64,000 nucleotides of DNA from Acetilactobacillus jinshanensis_A (GCA_043289735.1 CP171343.1:806001-870000); one strand, 5' to 3'. Positions 16,936 to 26,752 are shown, numbered from the stretch's first letter. Made by a program: numbers and translations. Notes: generated by a model not told the origin, from the sequence alone.

Positions 16936-17748
16936 CAGATCCCAAAGCTATGGAAAGGTATGTCCTTTAATATTAAGCTTTTTAACCCCAATCTTTATTA
17001 TGGCATGTTACTTTGCATATCGCAATATGTCACCCTTCGGGCATCAAAGTATTATGACCGTAGACCTGGGACAACAGTACGTCGATTTATTTGCTAACTT
17101 CAAATCCGTATTTTTAACCATCCCAGCGGGATTTTTTATTCATTTTCAAAATCCTTCGGTGGAGAAATGTTCGGGACCTGGGCTTATTATTTAATGTCCC
17201 CGCTTAATCTCCTTTTACTAATAATTCCAACCTCTTTTTTACCCGCTGGAATTCTAATTATTATTTCACTTAAATACGGACTATCCGGATTAAGCTTTAG
17301 TTATCTACTATCAAAGACAATTCACCCCGTTTCATCACTAACCATTATGTGGTCAACTATTTATGCCCTTAACGGATGGATAATCGCTAACCAAATCAAC
17401 GTAATGTGGCTTGACGGTATGATTTGGCTACCGTTGGTAATTCTAGGTATTAATCAAATCTTTTATACTAAGAATTACATCGCCTATCAGATTGCTAATT
17501 TAATAATTTTTAAATTTACATTCATAATTACTTTAATCCTTATAAAACCTTCTACCGATCCAAGAACGATCCTCTTAATAACCATTACGCTGGCGGTGAC
17601 GTCTTCGATTCATCACTAGAGTACACAACGCCATCCTTTATGCAGAGATTGGACAGCCAGAAGGTTAATTAAGAATAATCCTTTAATTCCGGTAATAGGA
17701 ACCAGCATCCCTGCAACTAAAGGCTGGCATTTAAGAATCGATGGTTAA
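16936..17748 (+). pseudogene. YfhO family membrane protein, truncated remnant
   Basis: YfhO proteins are large multi-pass membrane proteins (about 850 aa) linked to glycosyl decoration of lipoteichoic acid. Here only the N-terminal portion can be read: YRNMSPFGHQSIMTVDLGQQ, a frameshift near 17155, then FGTWAYYLMSPLNLLLL and several membrane helices to 17619. The last 130 bp contain out-of-frame scraps (GWHLRIDG before a stop) that look like the C-terminal end. About 600 residues are missing. No clear start exists; the gene abuts the divergent pbp2B start. Confidence 0.75.
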
Positions 17749-18222
17749 TTATTCAACTTTAACGATCTTAGCTTTCATAACACCGGCTGGAATCTTAATG
17801 TTAACGGTTTGGCCCTGCTTTTTACCCATCAAGCCTTTAGCAATTGGTGAATCATTAGAGATCTTACCTTTTAACGGATCCGCTTCAGACTGACCAACGA
17901 TTTCGTATTTCATGGTGTTGCCGCTTTTAAGATCTTTAAAAGTAACCGTTCGGCCGACGTTAACCACGTCATCGCTAGTCTTGCTATTATCGACGACTTT
18001 AGAATACTGAAGCATGTGTTCAATAGTCTGGATCTTACCTTCTAACAGACTTTGTTCGTTTTTAGCGGAGGTGTATTCAGTATTTTCCGATAAATCACCA
18101 TAACCTAAAGCGATCTTAATTCGTTTGATGACTTCGGGTCGTTTATGAAGACGTAAATCATCTAATTGCTTTTGTAATTTTTGCTTTCCTTCAGCCGTCA
18201 TTGGGTACGTTTTTTCAGCCAT
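17749..18222 (-). CDS. greA: Transcription elongation factor GreA
   Basis: Rescues backtracked RNA polymerase by stimulating transcript cleavage. The 157 aa have the N-terminal coiled coil with the acidic tip (GDLSENTEYTSAKNEQ, residues about 42-57) and the C-terminal FKBP-like domain. The length is normal. It follows udk as in many Firmicutes (mltG-udk-greA), with 50 bp between. Confidence 0.95.
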   Translation of the reverse strand: MAEKTYPMTAEGKQKLQKQLDDLRLHKRPEVIKRIKIALGYGDLSENTEYTSAKNEQSLLEGKIQTIEHMLQYSKVVDNSKTSDDVVNVGRTVTFKDLKSGNTMKYEIVGQSEADPLKGKISNDSPIAKGLMGKKQGQTVNIKIPAGVMKAKIVKVE

Positions 18223-18273
18223 GATATCTATCCTTTCTAAATTTCTACGCTAATAAAATTTTTATAATTAATA

Positions 18274-18930
18274 TCAATTATGGTAATTACCGTGAAACTT
18301 TAAAATTGAACGAATCTTAGTGGTCAACAAATCAATTGCAACTTGATTCTTGCCGCCTTCCGGAATGATTACGTCAGCATATCGTTTCGTCGGTTCGATA
18401 AATTGATGAAACATCGGTCTAACCGTCGCTAAATACTGCTGAATAATCTGTTTCAACGTCCGATGCCGTTCATGAAGATCACGATGAATTCGCCGAATTA
18501 AACGAATGTCATCATCAGCATCAACATAAACCTTAATATCCATCATATCCCTTAACCGATGATCATAAAGAGCAAAGATTCCTTCCAAAATAATGACGTC
18601 GCGGGGCTCTTCATGAACCGTTTTAGAACTTCTGGTCAATTTACCGTAATCATAGACCGGAACGTCAACCGACTGATAATTTAACAATTTTTTTAACTGA
18701 CTAATCAGCAAATCCATATCAAAAGCGTTGGGGTGGTCATAATTAACCCCCCGTCGCTGGGCCAACGTCATATGAGATTGGTCTTTATAATAAGAATCTT
18801 GGTGAATAATCAGCAAGGATTTTGCCTTACCTACTAACCGATGGAGAATCGCGTTGCTAACGGTGGTCTTTCCGCTGCCTGATCCCCCAGACACACCAAT
18901 TAACACGGGACGTTTTCGATTTTTTAACAT
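18274..18930 (-). CDS. udk: Uridine kinase
   Basis: Phosphorylates uridine and cytidine in pyrimidine salvage. The 218 aa show the P-loop GVSGGSGSGKTT at residues 12-23, IHQDSYYKD, the base-binding NYDHPNAFDMDL, and RRIHRDLHERHR. It is complete. Its first codons overlap the out-of-frame end of the truncated mltG gene, so it may depend on that upstream transcript and translation. Confidence 0.95.
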   Translation of the reverse strand: MLKNRKRPVLIGVSGGSGSGKTTVSNAILHRLVGKAKSLLIIHQDSYYKDQSHMTLAQRRGVNYDHPNAFDMDLLISQLKKLLNYQSVDVPVYDYGKLTRSSKTVHEEPRDVIILEGIFALYDHRLRDMMDIKVYVDADDDIRLIRRIHRDLHERHRTLKQIIQQYLATVRPMFHQFIEPTKRYADVIIPEGGKNQVAIDLLTTKIRSILKFHGNYHN

Positions 18931-19300
18931 TTAAATGATGAGTAATTTGCTTTAAGCTCATGGATGGCGATAATTTATAGTATCCAGCTTTTAAATTTTT
19001 AACATTGTGCGATTTTATATAATAATTAAAGGCTAGACCGTTACGAACAACTTTCTGCTGCTGAAGAAGCGAACCGATCTTTCGATCAGACGCGCCCAGC
19101 GGTACTTTGACGTTTATAACTTGATCACTATGGGAATTTAACGGTCGTAATGATTCTTTCATATAATTACGGCCGACCAAACACACACAGATTCCTAATA
19201 TAATCAAAATTACGATTACGGATATGATTATTTTTTTACCAAAGCGACTCGGCGGACGATGCGCTAAGTTAGTTTGCGATTTCAAGATGTATACCTCCAT
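18857..19300 (-). pseudogene. mltG: Endolytic transglycosylase MltG, truncated: catalytic domain lost
   Basis: MltG cuts nascent glycan strands at the membrane and is normally about 380 aa. This frame starts at ATG 19300 with GGAGGTATAC before it, has one membrane helix (residues about 24-45) and the first part of the LysM-like domain (VPLGASDRKIGSLLQ, LKAGYYKLSP). At about residue 125 the match ends and the frame runs out in the udk coding region as noise. The catalytic YceG domain with its glutamate is gone, apparently by a deletion of about 700 bp ending just before udk. Confidence 0.8.
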
Positions 19301-19346
19301 TAATTATTGTAATTTACATTTAGATATGGAGCAAATAACACCTTGC

Positions 19347-21651
19347 CTATCTAATCTGAGCGTTGAACTTACTTTTAAGATTCTTTTGAATCTTTTTAAC
19401 GGCTTTATTAACCGTTGCTTCAACTAAGGTTCGCTTCGGATCCTGGAAGACCAAGGTATAAGCCAGTGACTTCTTGCCATCCGGAACGTGTTCACCAGTA
19501 TAAACATCAAATAGACTAACTGTCGTTAAATCTTTACCGCCGCTCTGTTTAATTAAATCAATCACGGCTTGGTTACTTACGGCTTTATCTAACAACAAAG
19601 CCATATCCCGGCTAATCGATGGATATTTAGGCACCGGACGGTACTGTTCAGTACCCTTAAGCATCCCCATTAACCGATGAAGACTAATTTCAAAGACGTA
19701 AGTGGGATTGGTAACGTTAAACGCTTGAGCGACTTTCGGATGAACTTCACCGATCATCCCGATTCGCTGATCGTTAACGTATACATCAGCGGTTCGGCCC
19801 GGATGCATATCAGGATGTTTACTAGTTGCGACGTATTTAACCGGGCCCGCAACGTCTAATTCCCGTAAGTACAGATTTAAAATGCCTTTCAACTGATAGA
19901 AGTCAACAGGCTTAGCTTTTTGGTACCAAGAATTAGCGTCTAACGAACCGGTAACCGCAGCAGCAACGTGCATCAATTCCGTCGGCTTCTTTTCCTGCTT
20001 GGAATCCCGGTAGAAGATTCGGCCCTGTTCATACAAAGTGACGTTATTTACACCATGAGCTTGATTATAGGCAACGTCATCTAACAAACCGCTAATTAAA
20101 TTCATTCGTAATGCTGCGTGATCAACGGTCATTGGATAAAGCAGCTTCGTTTCGTAGCATGAACATCCGCGCCTTTTTAGAGGTGGTTAACGTATAAGAA
20201 ATCGCGTGGCTTAAACCGGCGCCTTCTAAGACTTGACGAGACTTACGGTATACCTTTTGCTTAGGCGTTAATTCACCAACGGTCAGTCGACCACCCGGTA
20301 AAGTGCTCGGAATCTTGTTATAGCCGTATAACTTAGCAATTTCTTCGTATAGATCAGGCGCGATCGTAATGTCCCAGCGACGTGGCGGAACCGTTACCGT
20401 AAACTGATCACCCTTGACCTGATCCTTAAATCCCAGGCGGCGGAAGATATCAGCAACGGTATCTTTAGATAGATCAGTTCTAAAACGTTGAGCGGCATCA
20501 TTCAAAGCTTCACCGACCCCGGCATGATCAACTCCTCGTTCGAAACGTTTTGACGATTCGGTATGGATACTATGACGACGGGAAGTCATTCGAACCATAA
20601 TCGGGTCAAAAGCAGCCGCTTCTAACACTATGTTCTTGGTCTGGGAAGTTACGTTAGCCTTTAGGCCACCGGATACTCCGGCTAAAGATAATGGCTGGTT
20701 AGCGTCCGCAACCACAATATCTTTCGGATCTAATTCAACTGATTTCTTATCATTATTAATGAATTTTTCGCCCTTTTGTGCATGGCGAGCAACTAATTTA
20801 GAACCGGCTAATTTATCTAAATCAAAAGCGTGAACCGGCTGACCGTACTTCAGCATAATGTAATTAGTTACGTCGACCACGTTATTCACCGGCTGAATTC
20901 CACAGTTCCATAAACGAATCTGTAACCATAGCGGACTGTCTTGAACTTTTACGTCATTAACGACCCGTAACTTATCAATCGGGGCGATTTTAGAATCAGC
21001 TGTAGCCTCAATTTCATCTTTAGCATGATGGCTAGGATCTTCTTTTACTTCGGGTTTAGTGAAGTTAGGCTTCTTATTATAAATTGCAGCTAATTCGTGT
21101 ACGATCCCGTTCATACTCAACATATCACCACGGTTAGGAGTAACGGATAAATCAATAATCTGATCGTCCATCCCTAAATATGGATAAACAGGAGCACCAA
21201 CTTTAGCGTCATCGGGCAAGTAATAAATTCCGTCTTGCCATTTATCAGGAACTACGGCTTTATCAAAACCGATTTCATCCAAGGCACAAAGCATTCCGTT
21301 AGATCGAACGCCGCGCATCTTAGCCCGTTTAATCTTAACGTTGCCAGGCGACCCAACTCGAGCACCGTGGACCGCGACGATTCCTTTTTTACCAGCACGA
21401 ACGTTCGGAGCGCCACAAATAATCTGTAACGGTTGGTCAGCACCGACGTCAACCTGGCAAATGTGTAAATGATCCGCGTTCGGATGTTTTTTACAGCTTA
21501 AAATTTTGCCCACGACGATCTTTTTTAAACCCTTACTGGGTTCAATAATGTCATCATATTCAACGACGGTTCGTTCAATCTTTTCGGCTAACTGTTTAAC
21601 GGGAACGTTAATGTCTAAATATTTTTTTAACCAATCATAAGATAATCGCAT
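19347..21651 (-). CDS. pheT: Phenylalanyl-tRNA synthetase beta subunit, frameshifted and with internal deletion
   Basis: Beta subunit of the (alphabeta)2 enzyme. The first frame (20122-21651) has the EMAP-like tRNA-binding domain, the B3/B4 editing region (SLAGVSGG, RRHSIHTESSKRFERGVD) and B5. The second frame (19347-20132) has LRMNLISGLLDD, EQGRIFY and the anticodon-binding FDX domain. They join by a one-base shift near 20140, where KLLYPMTVDHAALR is expected. In addition about 45 residues are missing in frame after DAAQRF (near 20490), between the editing region and the B5 fold. Since pheT is indispensable, error or misassembly must be considered. Confidence 0.88.
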
Positions 21652-21672
21652 CGATAATCCTCCTCTCTGATT

Positions 21673-22719
21673 TTAATTAAACTGTGATAAGAAGCGCATA
21701 TCATTTAGATAGAAATCACGGATGTCGTTAACGCCGTACTTCAGCATTGCGAAACGATCGATACCTAAACCGAACGCAAAGCCACTTAACTTATGAGGAT
21801 CTAAGCCGGCGTTCTTCAAGACGTTGGGATGAACGACACCGGCACCTAGCATTTCGATCCATCCGGTACCTTTACATACCGAACAGCCTTTACCGCCACA
21901 GTTAAAGCAAGTCATATCAACTTCAACGGAAGGATCGGTAAACGGGAAGAAACTCGGCCGTAAACGAATCTTAAATTCATTGCCGAACATCTTATGAATC
22001 AAAAATTCCAGGGTTCCCTTTAAATTGGCCATGGTAACGTGTTTACCGACGACTAGGCCTTCCATTTGATGGAACTGATGAGAATGGGTGGCGTCATCAT
22101 CATCCCGACGGAAGACCACTCCGGGTGAAATCATCTTTAACGGGCCCTTGGAAAAGTCATGCTTTTCTAAAGTCCGGGCCTGCATTCCGGAAGTCTGGGT
22201 CCGCAGTAACAAATTCTTATCGGGAGTAATGTAGAAAGTCGCCTGCATATCACGAGCCGGATGGTGCTTAGGTAAATTCATGCGTTCAAAATTATATTCA
22301 TCGGTTTCAACTTCGTTACCATTTAAGATTTCGTAGCCCATTCCTAGGAACAGATCACAAATGTGATCCATAACGGACTGGATCAAATGGGGATGACCGG
22401 CATGAACCGGTTTACCCGGTAAAGTAACGTCGATCTTTTCGGCTTTTAATTCGTTATTTAAATTAGCCTTAGTTAATTGGCGATTTCGTTTCGTCAAGCT
22501 TCGAAACAAGATCCCTTTAACCTGGTTAGCATATTTACCAACGACTGGACGTTGGCGAACCGGTAATTTACCAATGCCGCGAAGCGTCTTAACGATGGGA
22601 CCTTTTTTACCTAATAATTGCACCCGAATTTTTTGGTTCAAAGTCTTTAAATCAGTAGCCTGCTTAATTTCTGACAAGCCCTGATCTTTTAACTGGGTCA
22701 AGTTATCTTTTAGCGACAT
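21673..22719 (-). CDS. pheS: Phenylalanyl-tRNA synthetase alpha subunit
   Basis: Catalytic subunit charging tRNA-Phe. The chosen start MSLKDNLTQLKDQ has a good AGGAGG site; a longer open frame from 22824 runs through the T-box leader and is not real. The 348 aa show the N-terminal coiled coil, motif 2 in GVVFRRDDDDATHSHQFHQ, FTDPSVEVDM, a CxxCxxxxCxxC-like cysteine cluster, and motif 3 FGLGIDRFAML. The length is normal. It is 21 bp upstream of pheT. Confidence 0.95.
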   Translation of the reverse strand: MSLKDNLTQLKDQGLSEIKQATDLKTLNQKIRVQLLGKKGPIVKTLRGIGKLPVRQRPVVGKYANQVKGILFRSLTKRNRQLTKANLNNELKAEKIDVTLPGKPVHAGHPHLIQSVMDHICDLFLGMGYEILNGNEVETDEYNFERMNLPKHHPARDMQATFYITPDKNLLLRTQTSGMQARTLEKHDFSKGPLKMISPGVVFRRDDDDATHSHQFHQMEGLVVGKHVTMANLKGTLEFLIHKMFGNEFKIRLRPSFFPFTDPSVEVDMTCFNCGGKGCSVCKGTGWIEMLGAGVVHPNVLKNAGLDPHKLSGFAFGLGIDRFAMLKYGVNDIRDFYLNDMRFLSQFN

Positions 22720-22746
22720 ATTAAGTTCCTCCTTATCTAGTAAACA

Positions 22747-22980
22747 AAAAAGCTTCGTCCCAAAAAGGGACGAAGCTTCGCGGTGCCACCCTATTTCACC
22801 TGTCTTATATAATAACAGACACACTTAACAAGATAACGGCATAACACCGGATATTTTTCGTCTTTTAAGATTCTCAATACCAGTTCGGAAAACGAATTCG
22901 GTCAAACTAAACGGTTCTCAGTCCATCCGCTCTTCCTGTATAAAGTGACCTACTACTTTTTCTTCATAACATTTCAATTT
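22747..22980 (-). promoter_or_regulatory. T-box riboswitch of pheST
   Basis: The minus strand carries the T-box element AGGGTGGCACCGCG, which pairs with the uncharged tRNA end, then a perfect terminator stem (AAGCTTCGTCCC / GGGACGAAGCTT plus T run). Stem I lies upstream with GAGCGGATGGAC. A TTC triplet (Phe) in GAATTCG is a plausible specifier, not proven. A weak promoter, TTGATT with TATTGT, lies upstream in the HxlR gene end. Confidence 0.92.
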
Positions 22981-23001
22981 AACAATAAAATAATTCTACA
23001 A

Positions 23002-23388
23002 TTAAATCAAGAAGAAATTATCTTTAGACTTATCATCATCGCAACAACTGTTGCAATGACACCATTTATCGGACCATTGATGAACGGCTTTCATAATCGG
23101 CTTTAGTTCTAGACCTTTTTTGGTCAGTGAATATTCAATCAAAGCCGAATCAGAAAAGGTCTTTCGCTCAATGATACCGCATTGACAAAGTTCACGAAGT
23201 CGTTCCACCATTACACGGTCACTGCATTTTTTAATGATCTTGGAAAGATTCTTAAAGCGAAGCGGTCCTTCACAAATTAAAGCCTCAATAATTAAACCGT
23301 TCCACTTTTTGCCTAGCATCGTAAAAGTCTTATAAAACTTTGGACATAAATGAAAGGATTTCTGAACCGATTGATTAGCTCGGGGCAT
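23002..23388 (-). CDS. HxlR family transcriptional regulator
   Basis: A 128-aa winged-helix regulator of the HxlR family: MLGKKWNGLIIEALICEGPL, RFKNLSKII, DRVMVERLRELCQCGIIER and YSLTKKGLELKPI. The family often senses aldehydes or oxidants through cysteines; here the N-terminal Cys (HLCPKF) and a Cys-rich tail (CHCNSCC) stand out. The regulated gene is not obvious, since the neighbours are housekeeping genes. It starts 13 bp after the HD-domain gene. Confidence 0.85.
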   Translation of the reverse strand: MPRANQSVQKSFHLCPKFYKTFTMLGKKWNGLIIEALICEGPLRFKNLSKIIKKCSDRVMVERLRELCQCGIIERKTFSDSALIEYSLTKKGLELKPIMKAVHQWSDKWCHCNSCCDDDKSKDNFFLI

Positions 23389-23401
23389 TCTAACGCCTCC
23401 C

Positions 23402-23896
23402 TTAAATCTTAGTTAATAACCGATGGACATCTTTTCGAACCGGAGTAAAAAATTCCCTTACCGCTGCATAATCATCAACAAACGACACGAGATAACTTTC
23501 TTTATATTTAGGACGCGCTAACGTAAAGCCCCACATATGCTTTAAAATAATGTCTTTTTCTTTCGGGCTTAACTTCGTAATCCGTTCAGCATTTCGTAAA
23601 GCGACCCGCGGATGAATAAACGCATGGGTCCCTAAGCTGAATTTGGTCGTCCGCCAGTTATAATAAAATAAATCATGCAATAATCCGCCCCGAGCCGCTG
23701 CTCTAGCGTCTAAATGGTGCTTCTTGGCAATTAAATAACTAACGTACGAAACGTAAATACAGTGCGCCAAACGCTTGGAATGATGATGGTGAGTAAAATG
23801 ACGGAGCTTTAAAACCGCTGGATTAGCTAAAAGATCACCGACCTGTTTTAAATAGCCTTGATCGTGTCTCCATTGGTTAGCTTTCATTCTATTCAC
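23402..23896 (-). CDS. HD-domain phosphohydrolase
   Basis: A 164-aa protein with an HD domain: HHHHSKRLAHCIYVSYVSY near residue 37, RGGLLHDLFYYNW (the HD pair) near residue 69, and HAFIHPRVALRNAE. The substrate is unknown. In lactobacilli it usually lies between the ysgA-type rRNA methyltransferase and pheS, as here. It starts 5 bp from the methyltransferase stop, so the two are co-transcribed. Confidence 0.85.
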   Translation of the reverse strand: MNRMKANQWRHDQGYLKQVGDLLANPAVLKLRHFTHHHHSKRLAHCIYVSYVSYLIAKKHHLDARAAARGGLLHDLFYYNWRTTKFSLGTHAFIHPRVALRNAERITKLSPKEKDIILKHMWGFTLARPKYKESYLVSFVDDYAAVREFFTPVRKDVHRLLTKI

Positions 23897-23901
23897 TCCA
23901 G

Positions 23902-24671
23902 TTATTTAATTAATTCAAACATTAAAATTCCAGCCGCGACCGCAACGTTAAGTGATTCAGCACGGCCTCTAATCGGGATATAAAGGTTCTTAGTGGTCAA
24001 ATTTAGTAACTTCTTCTGCATCCCGTTACCTTCGTTGCCCATCACTAAGCCGAAATTATCAGCAGAATTAACCTTTCGATAGTCAACGGCTTGGGGATCT
24101 AAAACGGTTCCGTATACCGGAACGTCGTTTTTAATTAAGTCTCGAATCCAATCATTCAGATCACCCCGGGCAAGCGTCAAATGAAACTGGCTACCCTGCA
24201 TGGCCCGAACGACTTTCGGGTTATAGGGGCTCGCGGTGCCTTTCCCAAAGATGACCCCCGAAAAGCCGGCGGCATCCGCCGTTCGAACCATGGTTCCGAT
24301 ATTTCCGGGATCCTGAACCTGATCGAGTAATAACCAGTCGCCCTGTTTAACGTCCCGCGGATCAACGGACGACAAGGAGTCATCTTAACGATGGCAAAAA
24401 TCCCCTGCGGATGAACGGTCGAGGCTAATTTCTTAGCGACCCGGTCGGTAATCAAGATTAAATTCGAAAAGCGGTTCAGAACGTCACGATGCTGATTCAG
24501 CTGTTCAGCCGTCGTTAAGATCCATTTAATCGGCTGGTTAGTCTGAATCGCGGTTCCGACTAAGTGCCAGCTTTCCAACAAGTAACAGCCGGTCTTTCGA
24601 CGTTCGCTCTTATTAGTTAGCTTACTCCATTGCTTAATTTTTTTATTTTGCGTCGATTTAATTTCTTTCAT
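23902..24671 (-). CDS. TrmH/SpoU family rRNA methyltransferase (YsgA-like), frameshifted
   Basis: SPOUT-class 2'-O-methyltransferase. The first frame (24671 to about 24385) has the substrate-binding domain (STQNKKIKQWSKL, YLLESWHLV, HPQGIFAIVKM). At ATGACTCCTTGTCG near 24385 the frame shifts by one base, and the catalytic domain follows: LLLDQVQDPGNIGTMVRTA, GLVMGNEGNGM and IPIRGRAESLNVAVAAGI. These are the three conserved SPOUT motifs. Rejoined it is about 256 aa, a normal length. Confidence 0.85.
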
Positions 24672-24736
24672 AATTTAATGTCACCTAACATCTTTTACCA
24701 TACCATATAATTTATCAATTTAGCCACTCATAGATT

Positions 24737-24745
24737 TGTTATAAT
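24737..24745 (+). promoter_or_regulatory. Extended -10 promoter for acyP-yidC
   Basis: TGTTATAAT (TGn plus TATAAT at 24740-24745) lies 38 bp upstream of acyP. No good -35 is seen. It faces right, away from the methyltransferase. Confidence 0.65.
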
Positions 24746-24782
24746 TAAGGTGATTTAATTTTTTAAGGAGGCCTTTGGTAGA

Positions 24783-24957
24783 ATGGATAAAACCGTTCAG
24801 ATAATCGTTAGCGGCCGGGTCCAGGGCGTCGGCTTTCGTTGGGCGACCAAGCAGGTCGCCGATCAATTAGGGAACCGGATCAGTCACCAATTTAATGGAT
24901 GGTCACGTGAAAATTATTGCGCAGGCTATCACCGACTCCTTACGGACACGTAAATAA
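24783..24957 (+). pseudogene. acyP: Acylphosphatase, shortened and frameshifted
   Basis: Acylphosphatases are about 90 aa. The start is sound: RBS AAGGAGG, ATG at 24783, VQIIVSGRVQGVGFRWATKQ with the catalytic Arg in VGFR. After about residue 32 the family sequence is interrupted: some 25 residues are missing and the frame changes, then DGHVKIIAQAITDSLRTRK follows in another frame and stops at 24957. The normal order acyP-yidC is kept. Confidence 0.82.
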
Positions 24958-24990
24958 CGTTAATTTACACTACTTAGGAGGACTAATTTA

Positions 24991-25896
24991 ATGAAAAAGA
25001 ATCTTAAACACCTTAGTATTTTAGTCGCTTTAGGCGGACTAATGCCGCTCCTTAGTGGGTGTGTAAGAACCACGTCCAGCGGCAAGCCCTACGGTTTCGT
25101 CTACGACTACTTAGCAATTCCCGGCCAGAAAGTTATGAAGCGGATCGCTAACTTGGTCGGCAGCTACGGCTGGGCGGTTATCGTCCTGACCGTTTTCGTA
25201 AGATTGATTTTAATGCCGATGATGATCAGCCAAATGAAAAAGATGACCGTTCAGCAAGAAAAAATCGGTTTTATTCAGCCTCAATTAAAGGCCCTTCAAA
25301 ATAAGCTCCGTCACGCTAAAGATCCACAGGACCGTTTAGCAGCTAATCAGGAAATGATGGCTTTATACCGAAATAACGGCGTCAGCATGGTCGGCGGAAT
25401 CGGTTGTTTACCGCTATTGATTCAATTGCCGGTCTTTGCCGCCCTGTACGCTGCGATTCGTTATTCGCCTGAATTATCCCACACTACCTTTATGGGAATC
25501 AGTTTGGGTCAGAAAAGCATTTTACTGGCCGTCCTCTCGTTCCTTATTTACGTACTTCAAGCCTATATTTCTCTCATCGGCGTTCCTAAATCTCAAAAGA
25601 AACAAATGAAAATGATGATGCTCTTCAGTCCGATCATGATCTTAATCGTAACCTTTAGCTCACCCGCCGGTTTAGGCCTCTACTTCTTCATCGGCGGTAT
25701 TTTCGCTTGTATTCAGACGTTGATTATTAACTTATACCGACCGCGGATTAGAGCTCGGGTTGCTGAATACGCTAAAGCTCATCCGGTTAAGCCCGTTAAA
25801 ATTACCCCGAATCATAATGAAGAATCATCTAACTACAACAATTTTTATTTTATTTTAATTATTTTCCTTTTTCGTTACTCAAATCAGACAAAATAA
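24991..25896 (+). CDS. yidC: Membrane protein insertase YidC (lipoprotein)
   Basis: Inserts membrane proteins with or without SecYEG. The 301 aa have a lipoprotein signal ending in LLSGC (Cys at residue 24), about five membrane helices, FVRLILMPMMISQMKKM with the conserved hydrophilic-groove Arg, and GCLPLLIQLPVFAALY. The last 30 residues (FYFILIIFLFRYS) are hydrophobic and unlike the basic tail usual in the family, so a frame change near 25830 is possible. The RBS AGGAGG precedes ATG. Confidence 0.92.
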   Translation: MKKNLKHLSILVALGGLMPLLSGCVRTTSSGKPYGFVYDYLAIPGQKVMKRIANLVGSYGWAVIVLTVFVRLILMPMMISQMKKMTVQQEKIGFIQPQLKALQNKLRHAKDPQDRLAANQEMMALYRNNGVSMVGGIGCLPLLIQLPVFAALYAAIRYSPELSHTTFMGISLGQKSILLAVLSFLIYVLQAYISLIGVPKSQKKQMKMMMLFSPIMILIVTFSSPAGLGLYFFIGGIFACIQTLIINLYRPRIRARVAEYAKAHPVKPVKITPNHNEESSNYNNFYFILIIFLFRYSNQTK

Positions 25897-25932
25897 AAAA
25901 GCCCACAGAATCCTAGGCATTCTGAAAGCTTC
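25891..25932. terminator. Bidirectional terminator between yidC and rpmF
   Basis: The hairpin CAGAAT-loop-ATTCTG, extended by AGC/GCT, has a T6 tail on the minus strand (for rpmF) and a weaker pyrimidine tail on the plus strand (for yidC). Confidence 0.8.
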
Positions 25933-25950
25933 TTTCTCGAGAAATTTCAA

Positions 25951-26127
25951 TTACTTTTTGTTAATAATTTCTTTACCGTCATAGTAGCCACAATTAGGGC
26001 ATACAAAATGAGGTTTACGTAAAGCACCGCAGTTAGGGCATGGGCTTAAGCCAGGCATGTGTAACTTAATATTGGTACGGCGCAAACGCTTACGTTCTTT
26101 AGAAGTTTTCCGTGGTGATACTGCCAT
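25951..26127 (-). CDS. rpmF: 50S ribosomal protein L32
   Basis: A 58-aa ribosomal protein, MAVSPRKTSKERKRLRRTN, with both zinc knuckles CPNC intact at residues 30-33 and 43-46. AGGAGGTGCTAA precedes the ATG. It follows yceD, the usual pair. Confidence 0.96.
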   Translation of the reverse strand: MAVSPRKTSKERKRLRRTNIKLHMPGLSPCPNCGALRKPHFVCPNCGYYDGKEIINKK

Positions 26128-26185
26128 CGTTTAGCACCTCCTTATGCTTAAAAATTATCCACTAGTGAAAATTTTTAAGTCTTGC

Positions 26186-26752
26186 TTATTTATTCTTATT
26201 ATTCTTAGAAAAATAATATTTTAATTTAGCAAGACGTGGATCAACTTGTTTACGGCCTGCCTTCTTAGGATGCTTATATTGATCTTCAGAGACCACGCTC
26301 CATCCGTTACCTTTCGGCATCAGATGATCACGCTTTTCCTTCGAAGACAGGACCTGAACCGGTATCTGTAGAATAATATTATCAATGACTGATTTATCAA
26401 AATCAATTTCTCGATTCTGATCGGGCGTTAAAACCGTATCCCCTTCGGGATGTTCTTGTAAATACAGCTTTAAAGCATCCTTACCCTTAACGTAAATTTC
26501 CTTAAAACGAAAATTTAACGGGAGCTGAACGGGTTTTAACGATCGACTCGAAGGAACCACTAATGAACAAATGATGTGGGCCGTTACGATAACTTTACCA
26601 AAATTATAATTAGCTAGTCCGTTAACTTTAACGGGGCTGGCTGAAAAGATTTGGTCGGAATCCCGCGAGACTAACTGACGAGATAAAGCCATCGTTTTAT
26701 GAACACGGACCGGTTTACCCAACGTGGATAAACGCTCCCAAGACCATTTCAT
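26186..26752 (-). CDS. yceD: YceD family protein (DUF177)
   Basis: Conserved protein of the DUF177 family that is almost always encoded before rpmF. A role in 23S rRNA maturation or ribosome assembly is known from plants and suspected in bacteria. The start MKWSWERL has GGAGG 8 bp upstream; a TTG five codons earlier is less likely. The 188 aa include DFDKSVIDNIILQIPVQVLS near residue 119 and a basic C-terminus with VDPRLAKLKYYF. Confidence 0.88.
   Translation of the reverse strand: MKWSWERLSTLGKPVRVHKTMALSRQLVSRDSDQIFSASPVKVNGLANYNFGKVIVTAHIICSLVVPSSRSLKPVQLPLNFRFKEIYVKGKDALKLYLQEHPEGDTVLTPDQNREIDFDKSVIDNIILQIPVQVLSSKEKRDHLMPKGNGWSVVSEDQYKHPKKAGRKQVDPRLAKLKYYFSKNNKNK

Noticed and set aside
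22720..22824. A 35-residue N-terminal extension of pheS
   Set aside because: It translates the T-box element and terminator hairpin; the start at 22719 has a proper RBS.
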